Notes: a model not told the origin generated them from the letters alone. Positions 46,975 to 58,335 are shown, numbered from the stretch's first letter. The stretch: DNA of 64,000 nt from Heloderma charlesbogerti (GCA_026122225.1 JANEZZ010002704.1:186001-250000); one strand, 5' to 3'. Program-made: numbers and translations.

Positions 46975-47175
46975 CAGTGATGATGACTTTTATCATAAAT
47001 TGTGACCAATTTACTATTTATAAATATGTAAAATTTATACATTTTCTAAAATTTAAATTAAATTAAAATTAATTTAAAAATTAAATTTGTAAGTGTTTTA
47101 TATTTATAAATTTATAAACATATAAATAGTGATGGTGATTTTTATCATAGTGATAAATTTGCTATTTACCTCTGT
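46975..47175. repeat. AT-rich block with inverted symmetry
   Basis: About 200 bases of nearly pure A/T (TATTTATAAATATGTAAAAT, TTTAAATTAAATTAAAATTA) flanked by partial copies of TGATTTTTATCATA and ATTTGCTATTTA. It may be a MITE or an AT-rich microsatellite. Confidence 0.5.
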
Positions 47176-47281
47176 AAATAGTCAAGACAAAAGTACAGTT
47201 TTGTTTGTGCCAAACCATTTCAGGCTGACCCCAAGGTTCTAGTATTATGAGAAAAGAAATCTATTCATTCTCTTCCTACAC

Positions 47282-47419
47282 CAGGGGTGGGGACTGTTTG
47301 TCCCTACAGATGTTGTTGGACTGCAGCTCCCATCATCCCTAACCAGCATAGCCAATGGTGAGGGCTGATGGGAGATGTAGTTCAACAACATCTGGAGCCC
47401 CTCACATTCCCTATTCCTG
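47282..47419. repeat. Palindromic hAT-type element
   Basis: CAGGGGTGGGGACTGTTTG and GATGTTGTTGGACTGCAGC mirror a right arm with GTAGTTCAACAACATCTGG and ATTCCCTATTCCTG. Flanks TCCTACAC and TTCTACAC look like a 7-of-8 target duplication. Confidence 0.75.
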
Positions 47420-47514
47420 TTCTACACTATTCATAACGTTATCAGAACTCTGTTTCTTTTTTAAAAAATAGTAATTATTTTAACATGGTGTTTTTATTCT
47501 TTTATCCTATCTGC

Positions 47515-47590
47515 TGTTCACTGCTCCGAAAGCTTTTGGATGCGGAGCGGTATACAAATAATGTAAACAAGTAAGAATAAATAAACTTCT
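47515..47590 (+). repeat. LINE 3' tail fragment
   Basis: ACTGCTCCGAAAGCTTTTGG, GCGGAGCGGTATACAAATAA and an AGAATAAATAA end match LINE 3' termini of the CR1/L2 type. Confidence 0.5.
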
Positions 47591-47860
47591 GTCATATCTC
47601 ACCTTTTGCTAAAGTAACAAGCACCCAGTGTTTTATACTTTCCTGGTACTGAAGGTGCTCCAAGCCCTTGATTAATGTAGTCACCTTATTCCTATACGGA
47701 ACTTTGCATGAAGCCCAATCCAACGCACAATGACTTGGAAGGTAATGCAAGTCCCCCTAATCTGAATGGGGCTGACTCCCAGCAAAGCAGCCTCCCCCAA
47801 CCTGGTAGCCTCCAGAGTCTTGTATTTCAACTCCCATCAGCCCCAGCCAACATAGCCAAC

Positions 47861-48396
47861 TGTAATGGCACCAGGCCTGTAACCAAGGCACCTGTAGAGG
47901 GCCTAGAGATCCATAATGCTTGGCTTAGGTTCATTATTGGTGCAATTTAATTGCTAGTGGGCCTCTGAGCATGTGAGATGAGTCAAAGGTCGATAGCGCG
48001 GCTTCAGCACATTCCATGCTAACTAAGGCTAGTATCTTATCAGGGCCTAGGATGTGTCTGAGAAGTGAAGCTTGTTTGCCTTAAAACTGCAGGTGTCTGT
48101 GCTGGGAAAATTCTGATTGTTTTCCCTCTGAACAAGTACTGTTAGCCTATGCTGGGAAAGTTGCAAATGAATGCTAATTAACGCTTGCTTCTGTCATGCT
48201 GCCTCGCTGCTGACATGTATGGTATAAAACCCATTTTACCCCATGGCTCTGGGCTCAGAGAAGCTGTCTGATCCAACCACTGGGTACGCCTGTGTGCTGA
48301 CGGTACTCAATAAAGTCTCCTTGTAAGCAAACCTGGATCTGGCTTCTCACTATCTTGGCACCTCCAAACCTTAGCAGCCCATGGCTGGGGCATACA
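47861..48396 (+). repeat. 5' LTR of the endogenous retrovirus
   Basis: It begins TGTAATGG and ends CATACA (TG...CA). TATAAAA at 48223-48229 and AATAAA at 48309-48314 give a conventional U3-R-U5 order. By eye it differs from the 3' LTR at roughly thirty positions plus short indels. The sequence after it (TTGGCGCAGCAAGCAGGG) would be the primer site; I cannot assign a tRNA. Confidence 0.85.
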
Positions 48397-48397
48397 A

Positions 48398-49095
48398 TTG
48401 GCGCAGCAAGCAGGGTACCAAGAGAACTGGTATGTTCAGAGTCAAAGGGAAGGAGGATGCAGTTGTCAGCATGCAAAACCAATTCCCAGGCTGTCCGCAG
48501 TTGGAGCTGTGGGTCCAGTCGCGAAGCAATCAGCAGTCCTGAGCGGACCAGGAGCATGCCCAGAGGTCAAGAAGTACTGCACACCAGTGGCTCTGGAAAC
48601 TGCGTTAGAATCTCTGCAGCTGGGAAAGTGGTCAGCTAAGGAGGCACAGAGTGCAGGAACTCTGACGTGGCTTTTGCTGACAGCATTGCAAACTGTCGGG
48701 CAGAAGGAGTTGGCATGGAGAGATAAAGCAGAAAAGCTCAAGGACAAGCTGGGGAAAGAACACGATTTGACGCTGTTAATTAGGGAAACGTTGCAAGACA
48801 GCCTGGCCTCCAACGAGGCGTGGGAGCGTAAGGCTGAAGAAGTAGCTGTTAGGCTGATACGCTGAGCTCAGAAGAATTGCCCAAAGAGTGTCAGAGTGCG
48901 CAACATCATCACCTCACCCGATTGGGATGAAATCCCTAGGAAGTGGTAACTGAAGATGAAGACCCAGAAGATGAAGACGAGGAACGTGGTAAAGGTGAAG
49001 AATCAGCACCCAGGGCACGGGCTAGACCCCTCTTAGAGTGGAAAGTGTGCCAGAGAACGGTTCCAAGACAGAATGAAGCAGAGCAACCACAATGA
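48398..49095 (+). pseudogene. ERV gag remnant
   Basis: A 155-codon open stretch (to 48865) with a charged, helix-rich region is followed, in another frame, by a very acidic run of alternating Glu and Asp codons and an Arg/Pro-containing end at a stop near 49,095. Position straight after the 5' LTR and primer site suggests gag. No major-homology region or zinc knuckle is seen, so capsid and nucleocapsid parts appear to be lost. Broken by stops and frameshift. Confidence 0.5.
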
Positions 49096-49985
49096 AGATC
49101 TCAGTCACGGTAATAGTGTTTAACTTTGAACTGTTCTGGAATTACATAGCGCCTGTAGCTACTGATTATCAGCTATATGATTTCTGAAGAGTGTAACCAT
49201 TAAGCTTTTGCTGTGGGATTCCCTACAATAAAGAAATCTCACTGATTTTGGTGTCCAGGGTCGGACTGCCTGAGTGTGTGCGCTGAAGAGATCGAGAAAT
49301 CGGACAACATGTATTCCTGGCCAAGCCAACAATGCTACTACCACGCTCCTGCAAGCTGCAACAAACCCTGTAAGCTGGGAGACCCAACCTGACTGAGAAA
49401 AAGATATCGTAGTAGCTGTCTCCAAAAACACTGAGACCTGCATAGCCAGTTGGCTGACACTGTAAATTATGTTACAACTGCAAACTAAGACTGTTTTCCT
49501 TTTTGAGACCCTAGCGGAAAAAAAGCTGACCCGAGTCATTTGTCGCCCCTGACAAAGCAAAGATTCTATTGCCCTGTACCTCATCGTGTCTTGTGTCGAA
49601 CCCGGGATTTACAAATACAAATGAACTGTGAAACTTTACTTTCAAGCCCTGTAAATCACCCCACCTGCCTCCCGAAGAAGACTGATGGCTGCGTAAAGAA
49701 TGCAGGTACAAGGCCCCCATCTCCCTGTAGATTCCTGAGTTTCGGCACTATCCGAAAGTTTGTGTGCCAGGTTAAGGGAGAAGGGGAGGGTCATGTTGTG
49801 AATCCCTGGCTAGCCTATCTAGTGATTGATAGCCCCAAGAGTTTTCCCCGTTTCCTTAGTCCTTGTTTGAGAAGCATTGAAAATTTCAATTGTTGTTCCC
49901 TTGCTGTTAAGAGCCCGGCAGTTCAAAACTGCCCTGTAACCCTATGTTTACTTTTGCGAAGGGGAGGGGATCATAGCCGATTATA
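49096..49985 (+). other. ERV internal region, possible env surface-subunit remnant
   Basis: A cysteine-rich open stretch (49,540-49,986) lies where an env surface subunit would be expected. Similarity is not recognisable by eye; no pol motif is present. Tentative. Confidence 0.3.
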
Positions 49986-49988
49986 GTC

Positions 49989-51123
49989 TGTAAAGCCACG
50001 TGAACAACTTTAAGAATGACAGCCAGTGTAGATCACTTTTCTTCTTGCAAAAGCGATAGTTTTGTTGTTTCTAATGTGTTTGAAATAACTTAGATTTAGA
50101 TTTCCAAGTACACCCATTGAAAGCTCAGAAGCACTGGCAATGTTTTTACAAGCTCCCTAGTTTAGACAGTCACTTCCCCTCAGCAATCTCTGAGCAACCA
50201 AGCCGAGAAAATGTGAGGGGAGAGGAGTAAAAAAAAAAACTGAAGAGGCGCTATGAGAGCGAAAATAATGTCAAGGCCCAGCATCAGTAATGCAGCGAGG
50301 CCTTGTAAGTTATAGACAAGATTAGATTAGAAGTAGCATAAAAGGCTTGGGCCTATTCACTTTTTAGAAATCTCAGAGTCTGTGTGAGCTCTTCTCTGTC
50401 AGTGTTCTCAGAGCGGAGCCAGGGGGAGTCACCCAACTCCCTGTCCACCTCTGGTCTAGCCTTGGCGGGCAGAGAGGCTAGAAGATGTCTGTGAGAATCT
50501 GACAGAGGTGGAGTAGGATTTGCAGAAGAGTCGCCCAGGTTGAAGCGTCACTGCTAGAGAGCTGAGCAGTGCTGCTCTGTTTAGACAGAAGGCCCTTTGT
50601 CTGTCAGGGGATCTAGAAGGGATGTACAGTCGCACCTTCCCTTTCGAGCTGATGCAGAGGCGGGGAGCCTTTGCCAAGAACATCTCATCTTCATTGCCCA
50701 AAGCCTTCTCTGTTTGGATTTATTATCATTTGGGCTTTTAGGAGACACTCTACACATGGACTGGAGCTTCGGATTGTAAAGGACTTGCCATGGAAAGTAC
50801 TGTGAGGCTTTTCATAGACTTGAAATCTCATTGCTGTGGATTGTGTGTCTGTGTTTGTAGTCAGTTCAGTGTACAGCAGGCTGAGTTTGATCTACGACTT
50901 TTGGACTTCCCTCTGCCAGAACTCATGCAGTGTGAAGTCGCTGATACGAAAGCGGTGGCCTAGAACTCCTTGTGTGTGTATGTCCTTCACTTGATCTTGA
51001 TGGGCCCCGGCCATGTAACCTGGAGGAGCGGTATGATTGCTGGAGCTGCTCCATCATGCCCCACCATGCAAGAAGTGTTTTCCAGTCATGGTGTTAGAGT
51101 TCAATAAAAGTTTGTTGTGTACA
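49989..51123 (+). other. LTR-like segment inside the ERV, unassigned
   Basis: This 1.1-kb stretch contains a TATA-like CATAAAAGGC (50,338) and AATAAA at 51102-51107, and could be bounded by TG (49989) and ACA (51123). It does not match the outer LTRs. The distance from the TATA-like motif to the AATAAA is longer than usual and no clear target duplication is seen. It may be a solo LTR of another family, or diverged ERV sequence. Confidence 0.3.
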
Positions 51124-51158
51124 TTTTATAATTTTTAAATACTACTCGATACCTGCAA

Positions 51159-52190
51159 ATGTCTTTAATGTCAGTTACAACTCTGAATGATACTGAGTGT
51201 GGTTCCCAATGGTTTGATGTCAGTGCCACCCAGGACAGAGCCTTCAGAGTAAACATGCAGAAGGCAAACAAATCCATGCAAACCAGAGAGAGATTGGAGC
51301 AATTACATGATGAGATAGGATGGCTTACCCCATTAAAGGTGTATGCCCCACCACGGCCATTAGTGTGTTGGGAACAAGTGAAACACAATAAAGTAGCACC
51401 ACACTCTCAAAGACACGTAGGGTTCAGGAGGGGTTGCTAGACCATACATTCGTGCCCTAGTGACAACACTCAAGGATGGGTCTGCACAAATTGGAAAGAG
51501 CGCCCTAGCATTAACTGGGCTGCCCCTAATAGTAGTTATCAAATCTGTAGAGAAAAAGTGTGGCCGTGGTTGCCCCCAGGGTGAATGAGAAGGTGCTCCC
51601 TGGGACTGTTCTAGGGTCCCCATAGGCTTGTGAATACCTTAAGAGAGCCCTGCAGTAGGTAATTGCAGGGCCTGGAAGGTGAGATGGCAATGTGACATCT
51701 TCAGTGTGGCTGATTGTGCGTGGAGTTTATTCCCTGGGGGTGGGGTGGCTACCATAATGTACCAAGTAAATATCTTTGGAAGAGCAACGGACACAGCATT
51801 GAATACCACCGCTGAGGCACTAGAAGCCATTGGAATAGAATTGACAAGCATGAGAACTGCTATTTTGCAGAACTGCCTGGCCTTAGATATGATTACAGCA
51901 GCCTAGGGCGATATTTGTGCCATGTTGCAGCAGGAATGCTGCGTGTACATTCCTGACAAGCAGAGTGTGATAAATCACAGTGTAAGGGCTTTGTATGCAC
52001 AAAGTGAGAACATACATCACCTAGAAGAGGATTCCCTCTTCTAACCGATTTCAAACTGGTTTCAAGGAATCGGGGGGTGGTAGAAGCAAGATGTTGCCAT
52101 AACCGTGACTATCATAAGTAGTTTTATAGCTTTGTGTGCTTGCTCATATGGCTGTCATATTTTAAAATATACAGTAAAGTAGGTATCAAT
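51159..52190 (+). pseudogene. ERV env remnant (transmembrane subunit)
   Basis: Broken frames give a surface-subunit end followed by a transmembrane subunit: a glycine-rich hydrophobic segment resembling a fusion peptide, a heptad-repeat helix, a region in the position of the so-called immunosuppressive domain, a C-x6-CC disulfide motif (about 51,920-51,945), a Trp-rich stretch and a hydrophobic membrane anchor. C-x6-CC is typical of gamma- and alpha-type retroviral envelopes (established). An in-frame TAG at 51904-51906 and further frame breaks inactivate it. Confidence 0.7.
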
Positions 52191-52288
52191 CCCCTGGTGA
52201 TCAAACAATAGGACAAAGAAGATCCTCTGGGTAAGAAGAGATTGTGATGCGCAGACAGGTATCGTCCTTTGATCATCTGGGGGTGGAG

Positions 52289-52831
52289 TGTAATGGCCCC
52301 AGGCCTGTAACCAAGGCACCTGTAGTTTTAGAGGGGCCTAGTGATCCATAATGCTTGGCTTAGGTTCATTATAAGTGCAATTTCCTTGCTAGCGGGCCTC
52401 TGAGCATGTGAGATGAGTCAAAAGTCGATAGCGTGGCCTTAGCACATTCCATGCTAACGAAGGCTAGTATCCTATCAGGGCCTAGGATGTGCCTGAGAAG
52501 TGAGGCTATGTTTATGCTGAGTTACAGGTGACTGTGCTGGGGAAGTTCTGACAGTTTTCCCTCTGAACAAGCACTGTTAGCCTATGCTGGGAAAGTTGCA
52601 AATGAACGCTAATTAACGCTTGCTGTTGTCATGCTGCCTCACTGCTGACATGTATGGTATAAAACCCATTTTACCCCATGGCTCTGGGTTCAGAGAAGCT
52701 GTCTGATCCAACCATTGGGTACGCCCGTGCGCTGTAAGTACTCAATAAAGTCTCCTTGTAAGCAAACCTGGAACTGGCTTATCATCGTCACGGCACCTCC
52801 AAACCTTAGCAGCCCACGGCCAGGGCATACA
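52289..52831 (+). repeat. 3' LTR of the endogenous retrovirus
   Basis: It begins TGTAATGG just after the polypurine tract and ends CATACA. TATAAAA is at 52658-52664 and AATAAA at 52744-52749. It is colinear with the 5' LTR. Confidence 0.85.
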
Positions 52832-52859
52832 CCAATGCTCAGGGAAGCTGGGAGACAGG

Positions 52860-53869
52860 AACATAGGAAGTCACTTTATACCAAATCCACTCTGTCGGTA
52901 GGCAGTGTTTCAGCTTCTTGAATCCCTGTAGGCTCAACTAGAAAGCTGTAGGAGGAAGGGTGACTGCTCTTGTGGCTGAGTCACCCTCCAGATGTTCTCA
53001 TTTTCTGGTCGTAGTAATGCAATACCGGCCTTAACAATAGGGCAATTATTAACAATGCAGTGTGATTTTTTCATTTAAAGGGACAGAAGAGCAACAAGTC
53101 TAAAGGAAAATATTACTGTTTGGAATATCGGTATTATCATAGGATCACTCATGCCAAATGGACTGCAGACTGACTAGAAAAAGATGGCATGACCAGCTCC
53201 TGTTTATTTAATAGCATCTTACTCCATAGAACCCACCAGTTTAAGCTTTTTACAGCACAGACATAAACCTCAAGAGCTTGGAACTGTACGTACAGGGAGA
53301 ATCAGAATGAGCACGCTAGCTTTGACCCCCTCTGTCACTGTTCTCAGTGCCTTCAGTTCAGGATGAACTTCTGAAGTGGGGTGCCTTTTTTCTCACTCCC
53401 TCTTTCTCTCTCTGTGGAGGCTCTCCACATACTGTATCCTGATTTTCTGGGGTTCTGCATCACATGGAGAGCCTCCACTGATGGAAGAGGCTCCCCACTT
53501 CAGAGATTTGCCTTGAACACAAGAACTGCGACACAGGGGGCCGGAGCTCGTGTGCTTGTTCTTGCTCTCCCTCCTCAAGGGCTGCATCCAGAAAAGGCTT
53601 TTACCATGAAATTGCCCTGCCTTGTTCACAGAAATTTATGGGCGGTCCAGATGACATCATCTTCAGTTTGTAGCCCTCCCGTGCTTTCCCACTGCTCCTT
53701 CCATATTTTTTTGTTACCAGAAAAAAAACTGTTAAAGAAAAAAGGACAGAATAGCCATACAATGCCTTTTGAGAGTCAGCACTAGGAACTCACTGTCTGG
53801 AAACAACTTGTGTTGCTGAATGTCTGAACAGGGAGCTTGCAAATGTCTATTCATCAAGATGTTGTTAAA
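52860..53869. other. Region 3' of the ERV
   Basis: A fragment of the tRNA-derived SINE body in reverse orientation (CATAGGAAGTCACTTTATACC) is at about 52,860-52,920. A short inverted repeat GTGGAGGCTCTCCACAT / CATGGAGAGCCTCCAC lies at 53,413-53,480. Otherwise nothing recognised. Confidence 0.5.
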
Positions 53870-53929
53870 AAGCGCAGGAGCCAAAGATGAGGGGGATAGT
53901 CTGCAACCCTACACCCAGGAGCCAGTAAT

Positions 53930-54030
53930 GGAATTCAAATATGTCTTGCAGTGCAGTCCCACTCAAAAGTCCCACTGAATTCAGTGGTGCTTACTTTCAG
54001 GAAACAGGGCATAGGATTGCAGTTTAGGAT
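53930..54030. repeat. 'CATAGGATTGCA' short element
   Basis: CAGTCCCACTCAAAAGTCCC, ACTGAATTCAGTGGTGC, TTACTTTCAGG and GGGCATAGGATTGCAG are the core and right end of the short family. Confidence 0.65.
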
Positions 54031-54280
54031 TCTAAAAATCATGATGGTATTATTGAATGAGAAACTCCAAGTATGACGAACAGATGCAAATGAGAACAGG
54101 GCTCCTGTTCTCTATGTGGAAGAGGACATTTTGGCAGGCATATGGCTTTGTTTGCATGGATTTAAAAAAAGCCATACCCGCTGAACCTCCCCCTTCTACG
54201 CAACTATTAAAGGAGCTCTGTCCTCCTTTGCATCTGATCATCCTGTTGCTAAGCCTCATCAATCTGTTAGTCATTTAAAC

Positions 54281-54419
54281 CAGTGGTGGGGAACATGTGG
54301 CCCTCCAGATGTTGTTGGACAGCAACTCACATCAGCCCAGCCAGCATAGCCAATGGTGAAGGACCATGGGAAGTGCAGTCCAAGAACATCTGGAGGGCCA
54401 TGTGTTTTTCCCATCCCTG
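54281..54419. repeat. Palindromic hAT-type element
   Basis: CAGTGGTGGGGAACATGTGG and CCCTCCAGATGTTGTTGG mirror a right arm with CATCTGGAGGGCCATGTG and CCCATCCCTG. Flanks ATTTAAAC and ATTAAAAC are a likely 8-base duplication with one mismatch. Confidence 0.8.
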
Positions 54420-54431
54420 ATTAAAACACAC

Positions 54432-55345
54432 AGAAAAGGGATTTATTTATTTAATTTATATACCACCCAATAGTCAAAGCTCACAAAAATTAAACTCAAA
54501 AAGTGCAGGATAAAACAATATTAAATATAAAAGCATTAAAAGCACAATATAACAATACAACCAGAATAAAACTTAGAAGCAATGCAGGGATTTAAAATAC
54601 AGATTTAAAACACCGAACTAAAAGATTAGGAAGCTAAAATGCCTGGGAGAATAAAAAGGTCTTCACCTGGCACAGGAAGGAATACAACGTGGGTGCCAGG
54701 CAATCTAGGGAGCTCATTCCACAGCCAGGTTGCCACAGCAGAAAAGGCCCTCTTCCTGGTAGCCACCTGCCTCACTTCCTTTGGCAGGGACTTACGGGAA
54801 AGGATCGCTGAGGATGATCTTAAGGTCCGGGCAGGCACATATGGGAGGAGGTAATCCTTCAGATAACCTGGCCCCAAGCCGTTAAGGGCTTTGAATGTTA
54901 ACACCAGCACTCTGAATAGGGCCCGGAAATGGACTGGCAGCCAGTGCAGCTGGAAAAGTACTGGCATAATGTGATCTCGTTGGCCAGTCCCTATTAACAA
55001 TCTTGCTGCCCTATTTTGGACTAGCTGAGGTTTCTGGACCGTTTTCAAAGGCAGCCCCACGTATAACGCATTGCAGTAATCCATACAAGAAGTTATCAGA
55101 GCATGGATAACTGTAGCTAGGCTATCTCTGACCAGATAAGAGTGTAGTTGGTATACCAGCCTAAGCTGATAAAATGTGCTCCGTGCCATTGAGTTCACCT
55201 GTGCCTCAAGTGACAGTCCTGGGTCCAAGAGCACCCCAAACTACAAACCTGATCCTTTAGGGGGAGTGCAACCCCCTCCAGAACAGGTTGAATATCACCT
55301 AGCTGGGCAGATGAACCATCCACTAACAGTACCTCCATCTTGTCT
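54432..55345 (-). repeat. L2-clade LINE 3' half with 202-codon open remnant
   Basis: An uninterrupted minus-strand stretch (55234-54626) encodes LLDPGLSLEAQVNSMARSTF, QLRLVYQLHSYLVRDSLATV, SCMDYCNALYVGLPLKTVQK, QNRAARLLIGTGQRDHI and LVLTFKALNGLGPGYL, the thumb/C-terminal part of an L2-clade reverse transcriptase. The 3' UTR (ATACCACCCAATAGTCAAAG, with (TTTA)n) follows to 54,432. The polymerase motifs themselves are absent. Same family and orientation as 44,668-46,930. Confidence 0.85.
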
Positions 55346-55604
55346 CTTTTCTTTCTTTTTTTACTTACATGCTTTTAACCACAGTCTGTCACACAGCCTG
55401 CTGGGAAACTGTTATTATTCACTTTATCTTCCTGCCAGGAAAAGCCAGGATTTTGCTTGTCTACTCTTTACTGGTCCTGCTCCCGTGTCCTTAAGAGTAG
55501 TTTGATTGGCATCAAAAGCCTTGCCTGCTGAGTTCAGGAGATCACACCTTGTGGAGTTCCACTCATGGTGCTTGACATGTGTAGTTTGGCCCTTAACTTT
55601 GGGT

Positions 55605-55805
55605 GGATGCACACAGTGTGATTTAAGTTTTCACACACAGGAACTAGCAAATCCCCCTTTTAATCCTCACGACAACCCTGTGAGGTGGGTTATGCTGAGA
55701 GTTCGTGACTGGCCCAAGTTCCCCCAATGAGCTACATGGCCAAGCAGGGATTGGAAGACAAGGTCTCCCTAGTACAAGTCTGATGCTCTAACCACAACAC
55801 CAACA
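55605..55805 (+). repeat. MIR-like SINE
   Basis: TTTAATCCTCACGACAACCC, TGTGAGGTGGGTTATGCTGA, GACTGGCCCAAGTTCCCCC, GAGCTACATGGCCAAGCAGG, GATGCTCTAACCACAACACC. This is the inverse layout of the copy at 15,866. Confidence 0.65.
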
Positions 55806-55874
55806 ATGGTCCCCACCTTTTACAAGAAATGTAATTCTATCATCTGATACTGGCCATACATTAATAACGTGTCT

Positions 55875-56098
55875 GGCCTCAAGTTACAGGAAGCCAGATT
55901 CCAGCTGAACATCAGGAAAATCTTCCTGACTGTTAGACAGTATGACAATGGAACCCATTACCTAGGGAGGTGGTGGGCTCTCCCACACTGGAGGCATTCA
56001 AGACGAGGCTGGACAGCCATCTGTCAGGGATGCTCTGACTTGGATTCCTGCCTTGAGCAGTCTTATAGGCCCTGTCCAACCCTACTGTTCTATGATTT
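55875..56098 (+). repeat. CR1 LINE 3' end
   Basis: CAAGTTACAGGAAGCCAGAT, AACATCAGGAAAATCTTCCT, TACCTAGGGAGGTGGTGGGC, TGGACAGCCATCTGTCAGGG and the terminal GTTCTATGATTTT are the classic 3' end of sauropsid CR1. Confidence 0.9.
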
Positions 56099-56504
56099 TC
56101 AGACCTTTGGCTCTTCATGTGGAGGTTGGGGCCATGCAGTTCTGCTTCTCCCTCCGTAGGTTTATTCTGTGCATCCAGGATATGGTCTGAAAGGGGATTA
56201 TGTTACTCTGCAAAGCTAATTGATGGCTAATAATAAACATTAGTAACTCAAAAGAAGGGAAACCATAGAGGAGAAGGAAAAGAGGAATAAGCCAGGAAAG
56301 AACAGGCCAGCCCAGAAGGACAATAGATGCAGTGTAAACCTTAGTACAATTGGCCCCAGAATAGGTATATCCCCATCCATCTGGGCAACTCAATCATGCA
56401 TCACCATCATGCTTTTTTCCTCCTCCCACCCAGTCCTTTCCTTGTGTCTCATGTCTTTTTTAGATTGCAAGCCTGAGGGTAGAGATTGTGTAATTACTGA
56501 TTCT

Positions 56505-56584
56505 TATAAGCTGCTCTGGAAGCCTTTTGACTGAAGCGTGGGAGAAAAATGCTTTGAATGAATGAATGAATAAATAAATAAATC
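56505..56584 (+). repeat. LINE 3' tail with (GAAT)n(AAAT)n
   Basis: GCTGCTCTGGAAGCCTTTTG, then AATGAATGAATGAATAAATA; matches 16,936. Confidence 0.6.
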
Positions 56585-56990
56585 GAACAATCCTATGGTC
56601 CCTTGGACAGCCTCCCAGGAAACAGGATTGTTTGAAGTCCCCCTCCCGAGGCCTTTGACACTGCTACGACCTCGGGAGGGGGACTCTGAGTTCCGATCCT
56701 CCACCCGGCTCACAGCCACTGTGGAAAGAACCATGGCTGCTTCCTGAGGTTGCAAAGCGGCCTTGGAGGGACAGAAAAGGGGCTGTTCCGGTGGGAGGGG
56801 AGAGGCCAGGATACGCAAAACCCTAAGGCTTCTTCAGCCCGGCCCAGACCCCAGCAGTGTGCCTTTTCTATATAGGCTCAAAGGCCCTTCTAGAAGAAAA
56901 AAATAGTAAGAGGAGGGTGGAGAGGCAAAAATCGCCTCTACTGCATCTCCTGCCCTGTCGGCGGAGGAGGAGCAACAGATCAGAGGCTTC
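56585..56990. repeat. Non-coding inverted-repeat element
   Basis: AGTCCCCCTCCCGAGG and CCTCGGGAGGGGGACT at 56,635-56,687 form a 16-base stem around a 20-base loop, and the left end (CAATCCTATGGTCCC) resembles the right end of the element at 27,530-28,480 (CAATCCCATGGTCCC). Probably a related non-autonomous element. Confidence 0.5.
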
Positions 56991-57235
56991 TTTCTAAGGA
57001 AGGAACTAATAATAATAGATCATTTAATGCATAAATTATTGCATTCATCAGCTCTAGATGCAAAATACACATTTTCACATCTGAGAGGCATATGAAGTGC
57101 ATCTAAGGAATCTCATAAACGTAAAGTCATTTGTTACAGGTGAATCAATCAATGACAGCATACAAAGGCATCCCATTGAACTCAGTTAAATTTACTTACA
57201 GATAAGGATGTTTAGACCTAAAGCCCATTTGAGAG

Positions 57236-57978
57236 TTAAACTGCCATTATTCCATCTGTCCAAATACCAACACACCTATGCAACTCAAACAGGTTGTCTG
57301 ACAAACAATACTGGTCCCATGTTGACATAGCTGGCCGCAAAAAATGTTTTTCTGAATCTTGTTCTGAAACTTGTTCTTTACCAGCCTTTGTCCACCTTCA
57401 AATGGCAACACCCAGTTTGTGCGAATGACAGTTAAGTTTAGTAAACTGTTTCCCTTGAACATCACAAGTGGCTGAATAAGCAGAACAAGAGAGGGTGGCT
57501 TATAAACAAAGAGGCAAATTGGAAGAAGTTCAGAAGGTGTGGGGGTAGCTTCCTGGAATTCTGTGACACATCTTTCATCGCCCCGTTTTCTTTTTAGCAG
57601 TATTGTGTCTTACAGTTATGCTATATAGTCATTCCCCTCTAATAGCAAATGTAGTACTCCTGTGCTGCCAGAAATGAAGCCACATGAAGGCCACTGAGAA
57701 ACAAAAGGGAAGTATCACCTGCTTGGGAAAACTCCAAGCTTTGCAAAAGTACACACACAGACACACTTGAACACCCCAAAGGGGGCAAACCCCACCCCAG
57801 GACAACCCAATGATGAGGATGCTCAGTGATCACCAGAAGTCATGGAAATGGAATGTCAGTTGGGAAAGAAAAATGGAGAACCAAATGGGGGGCGGGGAAG
57901 AGAAGTGGCTTGCTTGAGTCCCTAACAGCTTTGTATCCCAGAGGGAAGCATGTGTGGCTGGCTGGAAGCGTGCTAGAC
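57236..57978. other. Intergenic stretch with no recognised element
   Basis: A short (CA)n tract lies at about 57,752. A 'CATAGG' family fragment precedes it at 57,160-57,235 (CATCCCATTGAACTCAG). I see no gene. Confidence 0.5.
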
Positions 57979-58310
57979 CAGGGGTCCCCAACCTTCTAGG
58001 GCTGGTGGGCACTTTCGGAATGTTGAGTGTGTTGTGGGTGCTGTCACAAAATGGTTGCCATGAGGGGGGTTTCCTAGTCACAAAATGGCTAAGATGGTGG
58101 GTGTGGCCAGTCACAAAACACCCATTTCCCAAAAGGCAAACTGGTGAGGCTAAAAGAAAAATAACCTGCTCGAGAAGTTAAGTACAAGGGGAAGGTGGGT
58201 TCTGGATTCCAAAATACACACCTGTTCTTCCAACACAGTTTTCTGCTCCAACACCTATTTAACAAGGCCCGCAGCCACCCACCATTTTATTTCTTATGAA
58301 TGCCTCCAGT
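57979..58310. repeat. hAT-type element, CAGGGGTCCCCAACC family
   Basis: CAGGGGTCCCCAACCTTCTA, TGAGTGTGTTGTGGGTGCTG, CACAAAATGGTTGCCATGAG and AAAAGGCAAACTGGTGAGGC parallel the copy at 17,031 along its whole left part. Right end approximate. Confidence 0.65.
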
Positions 58311-58335
58311 GCCCTTTATTCTTGAAAATAAAGAT

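Larger units (their letters stand above)
47861..52831 (+). mobile_element. Endogenous retrovirus, two LTRs, pol-deleted
   Basis: Two similar LTRs (47861-48396 and 52289-52831) enclose about 3.9 kb. The 5' part reads as a gag fragment, the 3' part as env, and I find no protease, reverse transcriptase or integrase signature between. A polypurine tract (GGGGGTGGAG) sits right before the 3' LTR. The flanks CCAAC and CCAAT suggest a 5-base target duplication (4 of 5 match), and the element interrupts a palindromic hAT copy whose halves lie at 47,789-47,860 and 52,832-52,855. All frames have stops. It is a defective genomic copy. Confidence 0.85.

Noticed and set aside
48466..48813. Minus-strand open frame in the ERV gag region
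   Set aside because: Antisense to the gag-like stretch that follows the 5' LTR; no independent signature.
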